A stretch of 11,832 bases of DNA from Bacillota bacterium (GTDB lineage Bacteria; Bacillota; DTU030; DUMP01): assembly GCA_012735455.1 (NCBI GenBank), contig JAAYHG010000051.1:1-11832 (forward strand), written 5' to 3'. Every line of letters begins with the position of its first letter. The first letter of the stretch is position 1. Below, piece after piece: positions 9,076 to 11,832 of the stretch. Under the pieces are notes generated by a model that saw only the letters and a list, made by a program, of their open reading frames with translations, ran no database searches and was not told where the DNA came from. Made by a program: the position numbers and the translations under genes.

Positions 9076-9441
9076 ATGCAGCTAGAGACCCTGGGCAAGA
9101 ACCAGGAGTTTAAGAATTTGTATCGCCGCGGTCGTTCCTATGTGGGCAAGTATGTAGTCCTTTACGTATGTAGGCGCCAGGATGAACGCAAACGAGTAGG
9201 ATTTACGGTGGGAAGAAAGATAGGCGCTGCTGTGGCTCGCAATCGAATTCGTCGGCGGCTGAAAGAAATCTATCGCCTACTTTATCCACAACTGCAAGAA
9301 GGTTACGACGTGGTCATAGTGGCCCGGATGCGGGCAAGAGATGTACCCTACCGGGTCCTAGCGGATGAAGTTGAGGCGTTGGTACATAAAGCAGGACTTT
9401 TAGTAAAAGAGGAAGCAGGGGCCCCATGGCGAAGGGGATAA
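9076..9441 (+). CDS. rnpA: Ribonuclease P protein component
   Basis: This small basic protein (121 aa) binds the catalytic RNase P RNA and helps it cleave 5' leaders from pre-tRNAs. The conserved RNR signature is visible as [14 protein letters not shown] from residue 54. Upstream is the family N-terminal pattern ([26 protein letters not shown], residues 6-31), and [11 protein letters not shown] precedes the RNR helix. The ATG at 9076 has AGGAGG (9062-9067) with 8 nt spacing. The gene follows rpmH, its normal neighbour, and its last 16 bp overlap yidD. A perfect DnaA box occurs inside the coding sequence at 9282-9290. Confidence 0.97.
   Translation: MQLETLGKNQEFKNLYRRGRSYVGKYVVLYVCRRQDERKRVGFTVGRKIGAAVARNRIRRRLKEIYRLLYPQLQEGYDVVIVARMRARDVPYRVLADEVEALVHKAGLLVKEEAGAPWRRG
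9282..9290 (+). promoter_or_regulatory. Perfect DnaA box inside rnpA
   Basis: TTATCCACA occurs in the rnpA reading frame within the LYPQL codons, about 0.6 kb to the right of the upstream oriC cluster. It is identical to the two perfect boxes at 7002 and 8601. It may be chance or an outlying DnaA-binding site; the sequence alone cannot decide. Confidence 0.4.
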
Positions 9442-9638
9442 TCCTCCTATTGATTCGTTTTTACCAAAGGTGTATCTCGCCGCTTCTTGGACCACACTGT
9501 CGCTATACTCCGACTTGCTCTCAGTATGCTTACGAGTCAGTAAGGCGCTACGGGGCAGTGAAGGGCGTAACCAAGGCGGTGAAGAGGCTGCTGCGTTGCC
9601 ACCCCTGGGCCCCGGGAGGCTACGATCCGGTAGAGTAA
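9426..9638 (+). CDS. yidD: Membrane protein insertion efficiency factor YidD
   Basis: This 70-aa protein of the YidD family is thought to assist YidC-dependent insertion of inner-membrane proteins. It has an N-terminal amphipathic/hydrophobic stretch ([18 protein letters not shown]) and the family core [19 protein letters not shown] (Cys25, Cys31), ending [14 protein letters not shown] (Cys58). An additional cysteine is at position 16. The ATG at 9426 lies inside the end of rnpA (16-bp overlap). It has only a modest ribosome-binding site, GCAGGGG ending 4 nt before it, so translation is probably coupled to rnpA. The order rnpA-yidD-yidC is conserved in many bacteria and supports the assignment. 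Confidence 0.96.
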   Translation: MAKGIILLLIRFYQRCISPLLGPHCRYTPTCSQYAYESVRRYGAVKGVTKAVKRLLRCHPWAPGGYDPVE

Positions 9639-9721
9639 CTGGATGTAGGTCCGGTAGCGGTGTTGGCCCGGGCATCCTCTCTTTTGCCATGGGATCAGAA
9701 CGCTAAAGGAGGCGACGATGA

Positions 9722-10360
9722 GTGAAGGCCCTGGGCGACGCTATGTTTTGGGTCTTAGAGTTTTTGTTTGGGTACTTTAATAACTACGGATGGGCAATCA
9801 TAGGACTAACTGTTTTGGTTCAGATGTTGGTTTGGCCCCTCACGCGGGGGCAAACTAAGAGTATGTTAGCTATGAAGGAGTTGAACCCGAAACTCCAAGA
9901 ACTACAGAAGAAGTACAAGGACAATCCAGAGAAGTTGAACAAAGAGATGATGGCCCTCTATAAGGCGCATGGTGTAAACCCGCTCGGCGGTTGTTTGCCG
10001 CTGCTGCTACAATTTCCCATCCTGATCGCGCTTTTTAACGTACTTAGGGTCTACCCATATCCAGCAGGTAGTGCTGGTTTTTATTGGATTCCGGACCTAG
10101 GGCAAGCAGATCCACTGTATATTTTACCTCTTCTTACCGTGGCAACCACTTACCTTTCATCCAAACAACTGAGCACTGATCCGAAGCAATCGGGAATGAT
10201 GGTGGCTATGCCGTTGGTGCTTGGGTGGATGGCTATGCGCTTTCCAGCAGGACTTGCTTTATACTGGGTAGTAAGCAACTTGGTTCGTTTTGGGCAGCAA
10301 TGGTTTGATATGCGCACGCTCATGGTGAAAGGAGAGCTGGCGAAGAATGAGAACCGTTGA
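9722..10360 (+). CDS. yidC: Membrane protein insertase YidC/Oxa1 family (short form)
   Basis: This insertase folds and inserts membrane proteins alone or with SecYEG. At 212 aa it is the five-helix core without the E. coli-type periplasmic domain. Predicted helices lie at about 22-40, 90-110, 131-147, 157-172 and 174-190, with a charged cytoplasmic hairpin at about 41-85. Family motifs include NPLGGCLPLLLQFPI, FYWIPDLGQADPLYILPLL and FPAGLALYWVVSN. No lipobox or clear cleavable signal peptide is seen, unlike many Bacillus paralogues. The groove position normally held by arginine appears to be Gln34 (TVLVQMLVWPL). The start is GTG at 9722, with AGGAGG (9707-9712) 9 nt upstream. A nearby ATG at 9718 is out of frame and stops after 20 codons. 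The 3' end overlaps jag by 14 bp. Confidence 0.95.
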   Translation: MKALGDAMFWVLEFLFGYFNNYGWAIIGLTVLVQMLVWPLTRGQTKSMLAMKELNPKLQELQKKYKDNPEKLNKEMMALYKAHGVNPLGGCLPLLLQFPILIALFNVLRVYPYPAGSAGFYWIPDLGQADPLYILPLLTVATTYLSSKQLSTDPKQSGMMVAMPLVLGWMAMRFPAGLALYWVVSNLVRFGQQWFDMRTLMVKGELAKNENR

Positions 10361-11006
10361 GGAGAGTGGGCGTTCGGTAGAAGAAGCGGTAGCTCAAGCG
10401 CTAAGAAAGCTAGCAGCAAGTGAAAGCGAAGTAAATATAGAAATTCTCGAGGAAGGCAGTCGGGGGCTCTTAGGTATCCTAGGCGGTAGGCCGGCGCGGG
10501 TACGTGTTACGCTTAAAGATTCGCCTGCAGAAAAGGCGCGGCAATTCCTTGAGAGTGTTGTAGCTTCCTTGGGCATTGAGGCAACTGTTTCAGCCGTGGC
10601 TGGGGATGATGGTATCCAGGTGAATGTAGAGGGTGAGGATGTTGGCCCGCTTATTGGACGGCGTGGTCACAGTCTGGATGCTTGGCAGTACCTTACTGCT
10701 CTAGTGGCGAACAAAGGGAGCCACGAGTCGGTTCGGGTATTTCTAGATGTGGCAGGGTATCGTGAACGCAGGGCTGCGACGCTGGAGAGACTGGCACGGC
10801 GCACCGCCGCGCGCGTCAAAGCACGGCGGCGAAGTGTGGCTCTGGAACCCATGCCTGCAGCGGAGCGGCGCGTAATACACTTAGCGTTGCAGGATGATCC
10901 AGATGTGGTTACAGGCAGCGAAGGACGGGAACCTTACCGACGTGTGGTTGTGAGCCCGCGGGGCCGGGAAAGTAGTATTAAGGATGCCAAGGAAGAAAAG
11001 GAATGA
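10347..11006 (+). CDS. jag: RNA-binding protein Jag/KhpB (Jag_N-KH-R3H)
   Basis: This 219-aa protein has the three-part architecture of Jag/KhpB/EloR, an RNA-binding regulator that pairs with KhpA and influences cell elongation and division in Gram-positives. The Jag_N domain (about 1-55) includes SRGLLGILGGRPARVRV. The KH domain has the GXXG loop Gly104-Arg-Arg-Gly107 in VGPLIGRRGHSLDAWQYL. The R3H domain has Arg174 and His178 in ERRVIHLAL, followed by GREPYRRVVVSPRG. The ATG at 10347 lies 14 bp inside yidC, with AAGGAG (10329-10334) 12 nt away, so coupling to yidC is likely. The tail is charged. A strong terminator begins 7 bp after the stop codon. Confidence 0.96.
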   Translation: MRTVEESGRSVEEAVAQALRKLAASESEVNIEILEEGSRGLLGILGGRPARVRVTLKDSPAEKARQFLESVVASLGIEATVSAVAGDDGIQVNVEGEDVGPLIGRRGHSLDAWQYLTALVANKGSHESVRVFLDVAGYRERRAATLERLARRTAARVKARRRSVALEPMPAAERRVIHLALQDDPDVVTGSEGREPYRRVVVSPRGRESSIKDAKEEKE

Positions 11007-11012
11007 GAGTTT

Positions 11013-11043
11013 AAACCCAGTGAGTGGATCGCTGGGTTTTTCC
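11013..11043 (+). terminator. Strong intrinsic terminator after jag
   Basis: AAACCCAGTGA (11013-11023) pairs with TCGCTGGGTTT (11029-11039) to form an 11-bp stem with one wobble pair and a 5-nt GTGGA loop. The T run at 11037-11041 then continues as CC. It ends the rpmH-rnpA-yidD-yidC-jag unit. mnmE begins 22 bp further on with no evident promoter between them, so mnmE may depend on readthrough or on a promoter I cannot recognise. Confidence 0.88.
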
Positions 11044-11065
11044 TTAGGAGGGACAGGGGAACGAG

Positions 11066-11832
11066 ATGCAAGGTGATACCATAGCTGCCATTGCCACAGC
11101 AGTGGGAGTGGGTGGAATAGGTATTGTGCGTATCAGTGGCAAGGAAGCGTTGGCTGTAGCTGATAGAGTTTTTCGCTCCAAGAGCGGGATGAAGGTGAGC
11201 GAACAACCAAGCTATAGCGCTCGTTATGGTGAGGTTATAGACAGTGAAAGTGGGGAAGTGATAGACGAGGCCCTAGCGCTAGTGATGCGCGCGCCCCGCT
11301 CCTATACCCGTGAAGATGTAGTGGAGCTGCATTGCCACGGTGGGCCCCTACCCCTTTCTTTGGTGCTTCAGACAGTGGTCAAAGCAGGTGCACGGGTAGC
11401 GGAACCAGGTGAGTTTACCCAAAGGGCTTTTTTCAACGGCCGCATTGACCTGGCCCAGGCAGAGGCGGTTTGTGATGTCATTAGGGCGCAAACCGAGACC
11501 AGCCTGCGTTTGGCACAGGGTCAGCTGAGAGGGCTCCTTTCCCAGACAGCTAAGTCCCTGACAGCTAGGCTACTGGAGCTGGAAGCCTGGCGGGAGGTAG
11601 GAATTGACTTGCCTGAGGATGATATTCCCGAGTTAAGAAATGAGGAGCTAGTGGTACGGCTCCAATCTATAGAGAAAGAGATTACCCAACTGCTTGCCAG
11701 AGGGCAAAGTGGGCGTGTCCTGCGAGAGGGTCTACCCGCGGTTATTGTTGGAAAACCTAACGCAGGGAAGTCTAGCCTCATGAACGCCCTTACTGGCACG
11801 GAGCGAGCCTTAGTCACCGATATTCCTGGGAC
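11066..11832 (+). CDS. mnmE: tRNA modification GTPase MnmE (5' part, cut by window)
   Basis: MnmE (TrmE) works with MnmG to install carboxymethylaminomethyl groups on the wobble uridine U34 of certain tRNAs. The visible 255 codons cover the N-terminal tetrahydrofolate-binding domain (MQGDTIAAIATAVGVGGIGI and the following residues, to about 120), the conserved FFNGRIDLAQAEAV segment (122-135), the helical domain with VGIDLPEDDIPE, and the start of the G domain. G1 is GKPNAGKS (229-236), and VTDIPG is the beginning of the usual DIAGTTRD switch region. The ATG at 11066 has AGGGGA ending 5 nt upstream. The gene runs off the right edge at about half of its usual length. Its position after jag is the common Firmicutes order, normally followed by mnmG. 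Confidence 0.97.
   Translation, partial: MQGDTIAAIATAVGVGGIGIVRISGKEALAVADRVFRSKSGMKVSEQPSYSARYGEVIDSESGEVIDEALALVMRAPRSYTREDVVELHCHGGPLPLSLVLQTVVKAGARVAEPGEFTQRAFFNGRIDLAQAEAVCDVIRAQTETSLRLAQGQLRGLLSQTAKSLTARLLELEAWREVGIDLPEDDIPELRNEELVVRLQSIEKEITQLLARGQSGRVLREGLPAVIVGKPNAGKSSLMNALTGTERALVTDIPG

Noticed and set aside
9718..9780. ATG at 9718 as the yidC start, or a 20-codon leader peptide
   Set aside because: It is out of frame with yidC and ends at a TAA after 20 codons. A regulatory leader peptide is possible, but nothing beyond the start supports it.

Overview
The window is the replication-origin neighbourhood of a Gram-positive (Firmicutes-type) bacterial chromosome. It shows the classic divergent layout: dnaA, dnaN, recF, remB, gyrB and gyrA run leftward on the minus strand, while rpmH, rnpA, yidD, yidC, jag (khpB) and mnmE run rightward on the plus strand. 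A remB (DUF370) gene between recF and gyrB, a short YidC without an E. coli-type periplasmic domain, a short GyrB without the proteobacterial insertion, and strong Shine-Dalgarno sites all point to Firmicutes. The mid-range base composition and the frequent GTG/TTG starts suggest a clostridial lineage (Moorella/Desulfotomaculum-like). That placement is inference, and no species call is made.

Layout. 1-2368: gyrA, cut by the left edge close to its 3' end. 2443-4347: gyrB, with its own extended -10 promoter (about 4396-4425) that abuts a remB terminator. 4457-4717: remB. 4741-5847: recF. 5860-6969: dnaN. 6970-7218: dnaA-dnaN spacer with DnaA boxes and a DnaA-trio-like unwinding element. 7219-8556: dnaA, with a TTG start. 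8557-8839: dnaA-rpmH spacer with a second DnaA-box cluster, the dnaA promoter (minus) and a consensus rpmH promoter (plus). 8840-8974: rpmH. 8991-9038: terminator-like hairpin. 9076-11006: rnpA, yidD, yidC and jag, closely packed, with overlaps at rnpA/yidD and yidC/jag. 11013-11043: strong terminator. 11066-end: mnmE, cut by the right edge inside its GTPase domain.

How the genes work together. DnaA opens the bipartite oriC whose two halves flank its own gene. DnaN is the sliding clamp, RecF acts in gap repair, and GyrA/GyrB remove the supercoils made by replication. The right arm makes ribosomal protein L34, the RNase P protein, the YidD/YidC insertion machinery, the RNA-binding protein KhpB and the tRNA-modifying GTPase MnmE. 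Both arms are transcribed away from the origin, co-directionally with the expected forks.

No mobile element, CRISPR array, tRNA or rRNA was seen, and no wholly new system is evident. The best leads are the predicted origin architecture (trio element, variant boxes, an extra perfect DnaA box inside rnpA), a glutamine where YidC usually carries its groove arginine, and non-ATG starts shadowed by out-of-frame ATGs.
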